DNA from: Nelumbo lutea | Taxonomy: Eukaryota; Streptophyta; Magnoliopsida; Proteales; Nelumbonaceae | Direction: 5' to 3' | Assembly: GCA_022828595.1 (NCBI GenBank) | Contig: JAKGHH010000003.1 | Location: 58,765,759 to 58,829,758, forward strand | Length of the DNA stretch: 64,000 nucleotides | Part shown: positions 53,016 through 64,000 of the stretch, piece by piece | Numbering within the stretch: position 1 is the first letter of the stretch | Layout of the letters: each line of letters starts with the position of its first letter | Notes under the pieces: generated by a model | What the model saw: only the letters and a program-made list of their open reading frames with translations | What the model was told of the DNA's origin: nothing | Database searches by the model: none | Translations under genes and position numbers: made by a program

Positions 53016-53894
53016 ATTTCAGTTAGGGCGGCTGTTCATCAATTTGATGAAACCAACCAAACTAATCCAAATTGACCAAGTGGGGTCAATTTTTCATATT
53101 TCTTAGTCCAAATTATTTTATATTGTAAATTTAAATTTAATTTTTTTAAGTTTAAATCTTAAGAAAACCTACCAAATCGAAAGCCAATCCAAACCGATAC
53201 AACTCGAGTTGGCTGGTTTCACTAATGGTTAGTTAATTTTGAGTGACCAACTCTCTAACCCGACCAGGTCAGTTTAGTTGGTAGGGCTATTCACAGGTCG
53301 GGTTGGGTCGGTTTACTGTAGTTTTTTCAACCAACCCAACCTGGTCGGGTTACCTGACATAGAAACCGAAACCGACCCAGTGTTAAGCAAAACCGACCTG
53401 GTCGGTTTGAGTCGGGTTGGGTCGTTTTTTGTTCTAAGTTCATCCCTGTGATAAAATCTTGCTAATTTTAAAAACAATCATAAATTGAACATCATTTCAG
53501 CCATCTCCTATGATAAAATTTAAATGAAAATTTAATCACAAAAGTTGTTCATTAATCACTATTCACTAATCCAGAGTTTCTTACAACCATTCAAAAACTA
53601 GGTGGCCTAATGGGCTTTGGAACTTCATGTTTGAACTAGGAACTAAGTCGGTTCGGTTTGGGTCGGTTTCAGTTTTCACGTTTCGATTTTCTTGTGTGAA
53701 AACCGAAACCAACCCGAATCATCGGTTTAGGAATTTGAACAACCCGAAACCAACCCATGCTAATGAAAACCCGGCCGACTCGGGTTGGTTGGTTTGGTCG
53801 GGTTGGGCCTTCTTATGAACAACCCTATTGGTTGGCCAAACAAATTACAACTGCATCCGAATCGAACTGACCCATGAACTGTCCTAATTTTAGT
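53016..53894. mobile_element. Outer hAT MITE, interrupted by another hAT MITE
   Basis: The outer element is 53024-53886. Ends are TAGGGCGGCTGTTCAT and the inverse of TAGGACAGTTCATGGG. Flanks are ATTTCAGT (53016-53023) and ATTTTAGT (53887-53894), an 8-bp duplication with one C/T difference. It is split by the element at 53282-53827; without that insertion it would be about 310 bp. Confidence 0.85.
53274..53835. mobile_element. Inner hAT MITE (family 1, copy B)
   Basis: The element is 53282-53827 (546 bp). Ends are TAGGGCTATTCACAGGTCGG and the inverse of TAGGGTTGTTCATAAGAAGG. The target duplication is TTAGTTGG (53274-53281) against TTGGTTGG (53828-53835). It matches 43483-44017 end to end in layout, including GGTCGGGTT near the left end and GGTCGGGTT then GGGCCTTCTTAT near the right. 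Confidence 0.93.
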
Positions 53895-54840
53895 TAAGTA
53901 GTCTAATCTCTAACAAACAACAATAGTTTAATCTCCAATAATTATTGAAAATTTATAGTGAAAATACACAATTGATGAAAAGAAATTTATAACAAAAATA
54001 TAATAAATACAATAATTACAATGATACAAAAAATACTGAAAATATATTAAATTAGGCAATAAATAGAGCAATCTCCAATAATAGTTTAACCTCTAACAAA
54101 TATTAATCTACAAATTATAACGAAATACATAATTACTAAATATAAATTTAAAATAAAAATACAATAAATTAAGTTTAAAAGTTAAACAACGACAGTTTAA
54201 TCTCCAAAAATTATTGAAAATTTTCTATTAAATAAAAAAACAAAAATAGATTTATAAACAATTATTGAAAATATTTTTATCACAAAAATAGAATTAATAT
54301 TAATTTTAGTATATATAAATATACAACAAATATAGATAGGGATTTTAAAACTATTGTTAATAAATGTTATTTTTTCTGAAAGCTAGTATCTAGAATTATT
54401 AATTGATATAAGTGAAATAGTGATTTTATTATTAGTACATTAATAATCACAATTATTATTCTATTTATAATATCTATTAAAAATATATTTTTTTGAAACT
54501 TATTAGATAGATTTGTTATTTGGAAGCTTCAATACCTCTAAATATATTAAAAATATATTTTTTCAATTATTTATATTTGTATTTTTATTATCTAATCTTA
54601 TTAAATCTATGATAATTAATTTTGTGTTTTTGATAAATTTTTAAATTCATTACATAATTTCTTTATTTGATCATTTTTTTTTTGTTTTTTTAAATAAATA
54701 TTCAATCATATCTTTATCACTTGGTTTTCTGCAACAAACATGTGGATGTAGTACGTCTATGTAATTTGTTTGATTCTTAGTGGAATCCTTTCTCTCCATT
54801 TACATCCCTAGACTGAATTTGGATTTGTTCCTCATAGAGC
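53895..54840. other. Very AT-rich, no gene recognised
   Basis: Long runs of TAAAT/ATAATT words with repeated AATCTCCAATAATTATTGAA-like phrases near 53930, 54070 and 54195. No coding sequence. Confidence 0.45.
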
Positions 54841-54975
54841 GTTCTTCACACCAGCCTCACATCATGTTGCAGCCATGCATTGGAAATATCTCCCACGAAT
54901 GCCAACATACAAGTATGAGAGATATTCCCAATGTAGGGCTGCAAATGCTATGAAGTTGGTGTGAGGAGAGAATCC
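54841..54975. repeat. Fold-back inverted repeat A
   Basis: The left arm (54841-54895: TTCACACCAGCCTCA, TTGCAGCC, CATTGGAAATATCTC) pairs with the right arm (54909-54972: GAGATATTCCCAATG, GGGCTGCAA, TGAAGTTGGTGTGA) at roughly 80 percent by eye, with a short loop. RNA from it would form a long hairpin. Confidence 0.75.
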
Positions 54976-55327
54976 AGATTCGCCTAGGGGAGCTGAACTG
55001 GTTTCATGAAATAATGACTAACTAGAAAACTGAGTTCATGCCTTTGTAATGGTTTTTCCAGAGGTCCTTAGTATTTAACTCATAAGTAGCGAATATATAT
55101 AATACATTATTTCTACTTTGTTGTTTTTGTATATGTTTAGATTTGAACTACCCATTTTCCTATTCTTTAAATCAAATCCCAAGTTAGATTTTTTTGGGGT
55201 TTCTAGTAAGAGAATTTGTCATTGTTCATTAATTAAGAGCCATGGAATTGGTTTTCTGAAAGAAATAAATTGATTGTTTAGAAGGTAATAATTTGTTTCA
55301 ACATTTATGAAAGAAATAAATTGAGTT

Positions 55328-55485
55328 CACATCTCCGCCCCACAGCACATTCCTGCCGTGTATTAAGAGCATCTCCTGATAATGACATCATTGGTTCTGA
55401 TATTATCATCGAGAGATATTCCCAATACATGACCAGAATGTACTATGGGAAATCGTGGGGCAGGATATTGTGAGGCGGAGATGTG
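55328..55485. repeat. Fold-back inverted repeat B, related core
   Basis: Terminal inverted repeats of about 30 bp: CACATCTCCGCCCCACAG at the left and the inverse of CACATCTCCGCCTCACAA at the right. It shares GAGAGATATTCCCAAT with repeat A 350 bp away, though the outer ends differ. The flanking GTT on both sides may be a 3-bp duplication or chance. Confidence 0.75.
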
Positions 55486-56773
55486 GTTTCCATGGTGATT
55501 ACTTTATTCACACTATCTTTGTGGGGGTCATTCTACTAGCGATGGAAGTCATGGCAACACTCAAGCCTATGCAACAAACCCGGTGCCTTGCATTATAACG
55601 GTTGCTATTAGTTCAATGATAGGGACTTCACATCTGATATTCTAGTAGGAAATGGGATGAATTTCATGGTAATCTCCTTAAATGTTGTTCTTGAAGATTC
55701 AATGAACTGTACCATTGGGAGAGATAAGAGGTAATGATATGTTTGAAGTTCAAGAATAAAAGGAGCTAGTTCATACATTCAAAATTATAATTGGGGATTT
55801 TCCCATTGCCTTTTGAATTGTTTAAGCCTTGTAAATATGTAAATTGCCTTGGCCAAAGTTATGGGTTTAATTTACATGGAAACCTCCAAATAAATATGGT
55901 CCTCCATGGACCTAGGGCTCAAGTTTACATGAACATGATTGTGGCCCAATGATTGAAGTGTACCAAGTCCAATTAGGTTCATGTTCTACTGTAATAATAT
56001 ATCAAGTCCAATTAGGTCCATGTCCTATTGTAATAGGATAGTCCCTATGGCAAAACCACTAACTCCTATATAATGTAGCATGTATGGGAGTTAATCTTAA
56101 CCCAACACCTCACTTGCATGCAATTGGTTAATAATGTGGGCTAAGGTGGTAGAACTAACTCTAGGCTATAAATAGCCTTGCCTATAGAGAAAGAGGCTCT
56201 TGGGCAATCATACTTATAGACTTGAGAGTTCTCACAATCTCATACCAATACTTAAGAATTGCAAGCAACCATAAGCTCTTGTAAATTCCAACTCTACTTT
56301 AAGATCAAGAGAAGAAAGAAGAAAAAACAATTTTTTTAGTTCTGTGTTTCACAATAGGATTCAAGATTTTATAAGAAGATCAAACCATTGTGAGAAAGCC
56401 CTTTTTAGAGAAGCATTCTTCATAGTTGATCAATCAAGTGTGAATCCTTGAGTGAAAAAATCTACACCAATTCTTAAAAAGCACCAAAATCAAGAAAATC
56501 TACATTAACACCTTGAAAGCACAAGAAACATGCCAATGACATTCATCTACATCATTTTTTATCATTAATCAGAGGTTGCTCATGTCATCGATTAAAAATA
56601 AAGAGAGTTTCTTCCCATTGTATTTTTCTTTATTACTAATTCATTTTTATAATTTATCTCCATATTTTTGTTATTAAATACACAAAATTTGTGTTGACAA
56701 ATTTCTGATACACCTAATTGGACCCTTGCTTCCTCTCATCTTTGGAGTCAATAACTGTAGCACTTTTTCAATG
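55486..56773 (+). repeat. Probable LTR and leader of a Ty3/gypsy element
   Basis: Non-coding. It contains a CTATAAATAG box at about 56169-56178, an AGA/CTC-rich stretch after it, and lies immediately upstream of gag remnants on the same strand. A repeated phrase (CAAGTCCAATTAGGTTCATGT and a near copy) lies at about 55960-56030. Start and end of the LTR are not resolved and no second LTR is in the window. Confidence 0.4.
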
Positions 56774-59340
56774 GCTATCAAAAAGACTACAACTTCTTCC
56801 AAAAAATCCTCTGGTGTTTTTGGTTTAACCTACAATCGACCCATCACATGCACCATGGCAAAATCCAAAAAGGTTCAACTATCATCTCTAATGGAGTTTC
56901 TAATCATGAAAAGGACTAAGGTGGTTGTTTTTCAAAAGCAAGGTTTTATTTCAACCCTTCACACTTTTATTTGAGGGAAGAGGAGCACTTTGTATCAGAT
57001 GATCAGTCCAACACTGGGTCAAGGACTAAATCTCACTCCTCTTTGTCATATATCCACTCCTACTGTACTCAGCCTCTAGTGGTGTTGTACCAATTATGAT
57101 TATAAAAGCCACAATGATGGAAGAATGACCCCAGAAGATGGTTAAAGCCATTAACAACCTCAAGTACTCCAATGCTGAGAATGATATCTAGATTGCCTTC
57201 TTGATGAACAAACTAGAGATACATAGCTGCCAAGTAGGACCTTTTCAGCCTCCTAGATTCATTCCACCAGTGACTCTCAACCTCCAAGAGCATTGAATGC
57301 AGCACCAAGAGGAGTAGGGTCATATTACCATACAAAACATGATGCAGGACACCACTTAAGTTTTTATCACCTATCTAACTGTGCAACAACTCTAATACAT
57401 GATTGCCAACACCATAAGGGCTCATTACAGAGGAATCCCAAAGACTTCTCTGCTGTATGCTAAACCATACACTCATTGCATTGATGAGATGCACATGCCA
57501 GTTGATTACCAACCTCTCAAATTCTAGTAGTTTGACGAAAATGGCATCTCGAAGCAGCACATAGACCACTTAATCAAGTCTTGTAACAACATGGGAACCT
57601 ACAATGACCAAATGGTATAATTTGTTCACTCTCTCAAGTCTACAACATTTAATTAGTATACCAACCTCTAGTTGAGCTCCGTTGATAGTTAGGATCAACT
57701 TGAGAGAGAATTCCTAATTGGCTTCTACTACACACATTAAATGGTCAAACTTTTGAAACTCTCTACTACAAAGTAATGGACCCATCATCGATTACATTAA
57801 GTAGTGGAGGAACTTCATCCTTCAATCAAAGAACAAATTGGCCAAGCTTCTGCCATAGACATGTGCGTCCATGAGATGCACTAGGGGCTACCCTACAACC
57901 TTAAAGGAAGCATGCCTACCACCTTTGAATCTCTAGCTACTCAAGCTCATGACTAGGAGATCCATATAGCCAATCATGAAAATCCTTAACTAAGTGATCC
58001 TCGCGAGAAGAAGGAAACTAAGAAGTAAGGATGGCAATTTCTACCCTACCTAGTTGGGGCGGGTTTTGGGATTCTACAACCTGTATATGTATGGGTAGAG
58101 TATGGTATTAGGCTAAACCCAACCCTCCATAACCTACATATTGATGGAAAGCATATAAACTTTATGTATCAAGTGTTAAATTTAGTAATGTTTTGAATTT
58201 TATTTCAATGATAATTGATGGTTTATATGTTTTTTAAATGTTTTAATCAAATAATTAGATTTTTTTTGTTTTGTTTGTAATATTTTACTTATTTATTGCT
58301 TATAAATAACAAGAAATTATATGCGGGTTCTAAATCCAACTCTCCCTACCCTTGAATGCAGGGAGGGTTCGGATTCTCAAAATCCAACTTGCTATGGGTA
58401 TTGGGGCAGGTATGGGTTGGGAGGTTTACGGAGGTGGGTAGGGTCTAGAATTTACAAAACCCTCCCCGAACATGCTCTGTTGCCATCCCTACTAAGAAGA
58501 AACCCAAGAAGAATTGTAAGACCTCCCCCTCCTCCTCTAAGGGAAAGGAAGTCATGACAATACTATGCATCAATTAAGATCTTTAATGAAAAGAAGAAGA
58601 AGATGAAGATTAAAGTTAAATCTTTTGCAAACTAGGGCCAAGAGAAATCTAGGCCAACTCTGAAGGAACTAGAAGAGGAGTATCCATTCCCTAACTCCAA
58701 TGTTCCAAATATGCTTAGCTAGCTACTTTAAACAAAGTTGATTGATCTTCTACCATCTAAGTGACTTGAAGAGTAAGGGCATCTGACCGGCCACAAGTAG
58801 TATCAATACTATTGAATGATTAGTCATCCAATTGAAAAGCGTTTTGTATTGAAAGACAACATACCTCATCTTATAGAATAAGAAAAGATTGAGTTAAACC
58901 TTGGTGACAATTCCACTATTACTAATGTCACCATGGTAACTTTCAGGTCTTTTGGTCTAGTTCCATTATAATCATTCATAGGTTTTCCATCATTTTCCTA
59001 GTACAATGGATATCTTGACCTTAAGAAACTTTGCACCTTTGAAGGGCAAGTTAGAATTGTAACAAAACTCTTGGTTTCTCCTCAAGTTATGGAGATTGGG
59101 GCAAGACAATTCGATCCCTAATGATGTCTTCTTCAACAATGACCCTCTTAGATGGGCAATTCCTGTCCAATTTTGTGTTGATTAGGAAGTGACCATAGTA
59201 TATGCATACCCTAACATGCTAAATGCTAAGATCTAAGAGTCTCAACATCTCGACTATTTATAAGTTGATAACTGAGGACTAATGATTTAGATTATCAAGA
59301 AGAGTCATCTATCCCAGAAGATGAGATGGAAGATGGGTGG
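56774..59340 (+). pseudogene. Ty3/gypsy gag remnant, split by a hAT MITE
   Basis: Ordered gag motifs with many stops: KKTTTSSKKSSGVFG and NRPITCTMAKSK at the start, then CIDEMHMPVDYQPLKF, FDENGISKQHIDHLIKSCNN, GTYNDQMV and FVHSLK, DQLEREFLIGFYYT, then QASAIDMCVHEMH and TTFESLATQAHD. After the MITE come LKELEEEYPFP and HPIEKRFVLKDNIPHLIE near 58830. This is the gag layout of plant Ty3/gypsy elements. Stops occur every few dozen codons, so it is old. Confidence 0.85.
58018..58499. mobile_element. hAT MITE with perfect 8-bp target duplication, inside gag
   Basis: The element is 58026-58491 (466 bp), flanked by CTAAGAAG at 58018-58025 and 58492-58499. Ends are TAAGGATGGCAATTTC and the inverse of TAGGGATGGCAACAGA. 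The inside has mirrored GGGTAGGG/CCCTACC words and no frame with transposase similarity. Confidence 0.95.
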
Positions 59341-60159
59341 TTCACCTTTACTAATAAGAAACTAAAGGAGAAGGTATGACACCAACCTAAAATGGTCATT
59401 AAAAGCCTCAAATCTTGCTATTGTTGAGGTTAGTGAATAGATCACTTGTGGATGTTGCTAGAGATTAGAGTCCATCTAATCAAGCGTACTCTCCTTGTCA
59501 CCTACTTCTCATTCTATCTTGAATTCGAGCATGATTTCCACTACTATAGCCGGTCTATCCAGTGGCTTGAGCCAATTCCAATAGAAGTGGTGAGTCTGAT
59601 GAGATCTTCCCTTAAACACAAGACCGGGGCAACGGATTAGCAATTTTAGCAAGTCTAGCCCCCTCAACCTGTCAAATCTAACCCAATCCATCATGTCTTG
59701 GAATACCCTACTCGAGGAGTCCAGCCAAGAGTGATAATTCGTCCGCCTATCTGATCAACCTGACTTGACTGCCAAGTTGCCTTCTTCTTTATGCTTTTCC
59801 ATTAATGATTCAATCTTATCTTGATATCGTCGCTCCCCATTTCCTTTGGATGAAACATGTGGGTGCATACTATACATTGGATTGATTTAGATCCTAGCAA
59901 ATTGAAAGTGTAGTGAAATATTTGATTTTGCTAACCTCTTTTAAAGAGGAAATTAGAGTTGAATTCAAAATAAATTTTTGAAACTATGGTGGTTCATTAA
60001 TTTCTATTCCTACTAGTTGTATTCAAGTTTCCAATTAGTACTAGTCTTCCAAGCAAATGTTTTACAAGATATTTTATTGCTTACCTGTGTTCATATTTTG
60101 TAATATCCCATTTATAAGGTCAGATTTGATCCAAAAATATTGCTTTGGACTTAATTTTA
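59341..60159. other. No gene recognised
   Basis: May include further decayed gypsy sequence (a frame at 59446-59640 on the plus strand has no clear domain). Nothing supported. Confidence 0.35.
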
Positions 60160-60431
60160 TTAGGCTCAGTTTGGGAAGAGTACAAATATAACAAATATAT
60201 ACAATGCAAAACCTTGTATTTTGTATTATTGGTAAGAGTACAAATACAAACATGTACAGTGCAAAACTTTGTATTTATAGTGTATATATTTGTATTTGTA
60301 TTTTCCCAACATAAGCCTTGGAAAAAGTGCAAATGCAAATATGTGCAATACAAATACATACAAAATAATACAAAATATTAGGTTTTGCACTCAACATATT
60401 TGTATTTTCACTCCTTCCAAACTGAGCCTTA
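60160..60431. mobile_element. Tourist-type MITE (PIF/Harbinger superfamily)
   Basis: The element is 60163-60428 (266 bp), with ends GGCTCAGTTTGGGAAGAG and the inverse of GGCTCAGTTTGGAAGGAG, and TTA on both sides (60160-60162 and 60429-60431), the 3-bp target of the superfamily. The inside is repeated TACAAATA/TATTTGTA words. The PIF/Harbinger genes at 20-22.6 kb are the right kind of helper, though their candidate end (GGCCTCGTTCG) differs. Confidence 0.92.
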
Positions 60432-61070
60432 GTTCAAAGTACTAATACAATATGCCCCATATCGTACCATATCTTTGGATCAAGAAACTTAAAAAGAAGA
60501 AAGTGAAGCATGCCCTTTGAAACGTCTGTGTTGGATGTATTGACACTTCGAACTTTTCTATTGATACAATGAGGCAGAGGCACCAAAATTGGGCTATACC
60601 ACCCATGCCACATGCCCATGTTGATACTTTAAACCTTGCAAGTAATCCTAATTTCTCGATGATAGCTTTGCCCATCTCATCTTCTAGTATTTTCCATCTC
60701 ATTTAATGGTATTGTAATTTATTGTCCAATTTTGCATAAAAAATTTGCCCCTAATTAAAATACATATAATATTATGATTTTTTGGGTGATCTTTTTCCAT
60801 TTTGATCTTCAAATTGTGTGGTATTTCAACAATTTAAAATTTTATTTCGAAGCTAACTATAGTGGATAACTTTATTATATGAAAAATTCTATTGTATAGA
60901 ACAACTTTGTAGTATTTGTGCACCATTGTAGAGGTATAAGAGTCGTAAATGTTGCGTTGTAGTGATGCATCCTTTATTTGGAAACAATAATGCTTTGATG
61001 TTTGCTACGGATGTTGTAATGCACTTAATCTCAAGTTCAACATAACTTATTTTTTTCCTATTTTACCCTT
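60432..61070. other. AT-rich, no gene recognised
   Basis: Only short frames without family features. Confidence 0.4.
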
Positions 61071-61440
61071 AGGGCCCATTGACTTTTTGGATTTTGGGAA
61101 GGGGGAAAGTTTGTCAATGGGATTTTGGTTCCCATTAACCAAGATACCCATGTTCTTTTTTCAAATTTATGTGGTGTTCATGGAAAATTTATTTTCCTTG
61201 GGTTTCACTTACCCCCATCTCCTAGGTGGATAAGTAACAATTCCACTTGGGGAAAAGTTGTCAACACTTGGATGGGACAAAATTGCCCCTTTTAATAATG
61301 GCTTTTTAAGGCTAAAATGGTTATTGTTATATTTACCTAGGAAATAAAGAAGATGGGTAAATGCACTTACCTAGGTAAGTATTTCCCAAAAAACGGTTAC
61401 TTGGCTAAATAACTTCCTAGAAAGCGTTGATGCCCATTTA
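61071..61440 (+). mobile_element. MITE-like repeat, second copy of the 29.7-kb family
   Basis: Contains CCATGTTCTTTTTTCAAATT, CATGGAAAATTT and ACTTACCCCCATCTCCTAGG in the same order as the minus strand of 29720-30005. Ends with CTTACCTAGGTAAG, itself palindromic. Borders not resolved. Confidence 0.45.
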
Positions 61441-61454
61441 TGCAAAAATGATAA

Positions 61455-62785
61455 CCCAACACCAAGGTTCAAAATATCAGAAATGCCAAGTGTATGAAGA
61501 AAGCAATTTTTAAGAGATGTATCGGGATACGCATATCAGGGAAAATTGAGACATTCATAGATACACATTGAAACACTATAAATACTTCAATAAATCATAA
61601 AAATACATCAATAACACTAAATATAAGACCTCAATGAGGTGTACATACATTCAATTAATATACTTTAATGGTTTTATAAAGAAATACATCGTAATCAATT
61701 ATAATTTCATTAAAAACCCAATACTTAATTATAATTTATAAATTATAATTCTTAAGTTTTTAAGGGATGGGAAAACCCAACTATCTTATCCAACCATAAA
61801 ACATGCATTTACACAACTTCTAAGTGAAAATATAATTAATAATTATTTCTTATTTAAATAATTACTATTTATTTTTTTATTTTGAATAATTATAAAAAAT
61901 AAAAATAAATAAATGTTTTATAATATATTCAAAAAAATAATTATTAAAGAAAAAATTTCAATTTCTCTATGGATATGATAAATCATCCATAGATCTGTAA
62001 TATATCCATTCCTTGTGATTAGATCATAAAATATAATTAATTATTATTTATATTTTAATTCTAAAAATATTAAAAAAAATATTGAAAAAGAAATTGCATA
62101 TCTCTATAGGTATGATAGATAATCCATAGATCTAAAACATACTAAGTCTTTATAGGTAGATATAAAATATGTTTTTCATTTTTTTTGTTATTTTATATTT
62201 TTCCCAAATCTCTTCATAAAATTTCCATAAATCTACTCATAACACATAAAAAAGCGATTATGAACATAAGAAATGTAGATCAATATAGATTTAAATATTT
62301 TTAAGCACTCAAGCAATATATATATATATATATTATGAAAATTTGAAAAAATGTACCTATTTTTGTAACATTTTTCAAAACATGAAAAAACTTCAAAAAA
62401 ATATGATTTACACATGTTTCTTGCATATTTTTGCATATGTAGCACTCTATGAGTGAGGTTTGGAGTTTTAAAGTCATTTGGAAGGGTGAAAGAAGGCATA
62501 TTTTAGGGGAAAGAAAGCTTCTTTCCCCTTTTTCTTCATTTTTTGCCTGTATCTTTTTTTTTTTTTTTTTTTGTACTGTAGCGATTGATATGCTACCGAT
62601 ACACCCGATACACTCTCTAATACACCTCTGATACAGCCCTATATGGTTTGATATGGGTCCAATATGGTAGGAAAAAGACGATACCACCGATTTTCCACCA
62701 TATCTTGTATTGAAATTTAAAAGATACGATATGATACACCCCATATCAAGCGTATCGTATCGAAATTTTAAACCTTGCCCAACAC
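61455..62785. mobile_element. hAT-type non-autonomous element, 1.3 kb, perfect target duplication
   Basis: The element is 61463-62777, flanked by CCCAACAC at 61455-61462 and 62778-62785. Ends are CAAGGTTCAAAATATC and the inverse of CAAGGTTTAAAATTTC. The right part is rich in GATACGATATGATAC words. The inside is very AT-rich, with an AT microsatellite at about 62318-62332 and a poly-T run near 62550, and encodes no transposase. Confidence 0.9.
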
Positions 62786-63510
62786 ATTACCCAGGCTTTA
62801 CAAAGGGTTGATAATGAGAAAAAAAAAAACTATTTTGACATTTCCAATAATCAAGGGGCAATGTAGTGATGTCCTACAAGTTTGGATCTGCTGACTACAA
62901 ACATTGCTGGCAAAGTGGTGATGTTCACCTTACCACACATTGGAAACATCTCATGTACTTTATAACACTGATATTCTGGATGTGCACCTAGGTAAACGTG
63001 GCCAACAATGTGTTATGGTAAGTAGATCTAGACTCCCCTTTGATGTGGCGCATAGAAAGGTGAAAAAGAAAAACTCTTTTAAGTTATCGCATCCTAATTG
63101 TACCAAATTTTCTTTCAACACAAATGCTATAAAAGTTTAAACACAAGATCAACATTATCTCTTCCAAATTTGGAATATAATGTCATCATAGGGTGTTTAG
63201 GCCATGCTTGGTTCAATTCTCATTCTTTCTCATTCTTACCCAAGATAAAATTCTAAAATGGACAAGAATGGGTAAAAATAGACAAAATGAGAAAATATTG
63301 CTATGAATCAAACTCTTTTTTTCCTAAAATTGAATTCTTTTTAGTCTGACAAGTGTCCTATGTTGCCCATTTTTATTCTTCAGAAAAAAATTTGTGATGG
63401 AATTCATAAGCCGTTAGCCTAGGTCTCCAAAACTGTTGTCTTAGATGTTTACTAGTAGATGGATGTCAGTCAATATCTGTCGAGGTGAGTTTCCACAATA
63501 GTCCACTAGT
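62786..63510. other. No gene recognised; possible one-ended Tourist relic
   Basis: At 63198-63220 TTA followed by GGCCATGCTTGGTTCAATTC looks like a Tourist-style left end, but no matching right end was found. The rest is unassigned. Confidence 0.35.
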
Positions 63511-63814
63511 AAATAGAGCTATCAATTGGATTATATTTGGTCTAATCCGGTCCAATCCAATATTGGTCCATTTATAAATGGACTGGGACTAAATCCAGTC
63601 CATATCCATACAAACCAAGTTCAATCCAGTCCAAATAAAACGCAAACGGACTGGATTGGGTCCAATCCAATCCAAATTGAATTAGACACCAAAATAACAT
63701 GAGAAATCCAAAAAATATATAAAAGGCTACCACACCTGCTACAATCCGTTCTAGTCCAATTAAAATGCAAAAGGATCAGATTAGGTCCAATCCCTTCCAA
63801 AGTGAATGAATAAG
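63511..63814. repeat. MITE-like segment with GGTCCAATCC words
   Basis: Dense direct and inverted GGTCCAATCC / GGACTGGATTGG words from about 63530 to 63800, similar in style to the hAT MITEs above but with no ends or target duplication that I could set. Confidence 0.4.
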
Positions 63815-64000
63815 AGTACTTTTGTAAAAGTGATTTCATAAAAATACTTTGATAAAAGTGATTTTGTAAAAGTACTTTTGTAAAAGTACCTTAGTAAAAG
63901 TAAGTGCTTTCATAAAAGTGCTTTTGTGTAGAAGTGCTTTCACAAAAGTACTTTACTTTCGGAAAAATACTTTTCATAAAATTACTTTTTTAAAGTGTGT
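63815..64000. repeat. Short tandem array at the window edge
   Basis: About a dozen imperfect units of AAAAGTACTTTTGT / AAAAGTGATTTCAT type, 12-16 bp each, run off the end of the window. Many units are themselves palindromic (AAAAGTACTTTT). Confidence 0.85.

Noticed and set aside
60120..60381. Frames on both strands over the Tourist MITE
   Set aside because: Result of TACAAATA/TATTTGTA inverted words inside the MITE.

Overview
This is plant nuclear DNA: AT-rich, intron-bearing genes with GT-AG splice sites, chloroplast-type protein targeting, and many plant transposable elements. The unusual number of hAT-type insertions with 8-bp target duplications (eight dated here by their flanks) would suit a basal eudicot such as sacred lotus, but that species guess is inference only. 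Two apparently working host genes are visible, both on the minus strand.

Region 1 (about 2.3-18.8 kb) is one complete gene for class III alcohol dehydrogenase / S-nitrosoglutathione reductase (GSNOR). Nine exons encode 379 residues and every exon joins in frame. The 1.14-kb coding sequence is spread over 16.3 kb because introns 4 and 6 are filled with transposons. Intron 6 holds a 5'-truncated L1 with an 18-bp target duplication, a second L1 fragment and a 16-bp L1 tail. Intron 4 holds a four-layer nest: an RTE-type LINE relic, broken by an L1, broken by a Ty1/copia element, broken by a hAT MITE.

Region 2 (19-33 kb) is transposons: a decayed PIF/Harbinger element with both its genes, an LTR-like stretch, and a non-autonomous minus-strand Ty3/gypsy-like element (26.1-29.6 kb) whose LTRs and short core are made of tandem arrays. 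Region 3 (33.4-43.3 kb) is a coding-free, long-LTR element with a repeat of about 167 bp inside its LTRs. Region 4 (43.3-46.6 kb) holds two oppositely oriented LINE RNase H fragments, each split by a hAT MITE, followed by further MITEs.

Region 5 (48.5-52.4 kb) holds the second host gene, a two-exon gene for a 310-residue putative plastid membrane protein of unknown function. A tRNA-derived SINE lies just downstream of it, an unidentified coding-like fragment sits in its intron, and a bHLH transcription-factor pseudogene lies upstream.

Region 6 (53-64 kb) is AT-rich repeat DNA: a hAT MITE nested in another hAT MITE, two fold-back repeats, a broken Ty3/gypsy gag region carrying a hAT MITE, a Tourist MITE, a 1.3-kb hAT element and a short tandem array at the window edge. 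I saw no rRNA, tRNA, CRISPR or prokaryotic operon feature.
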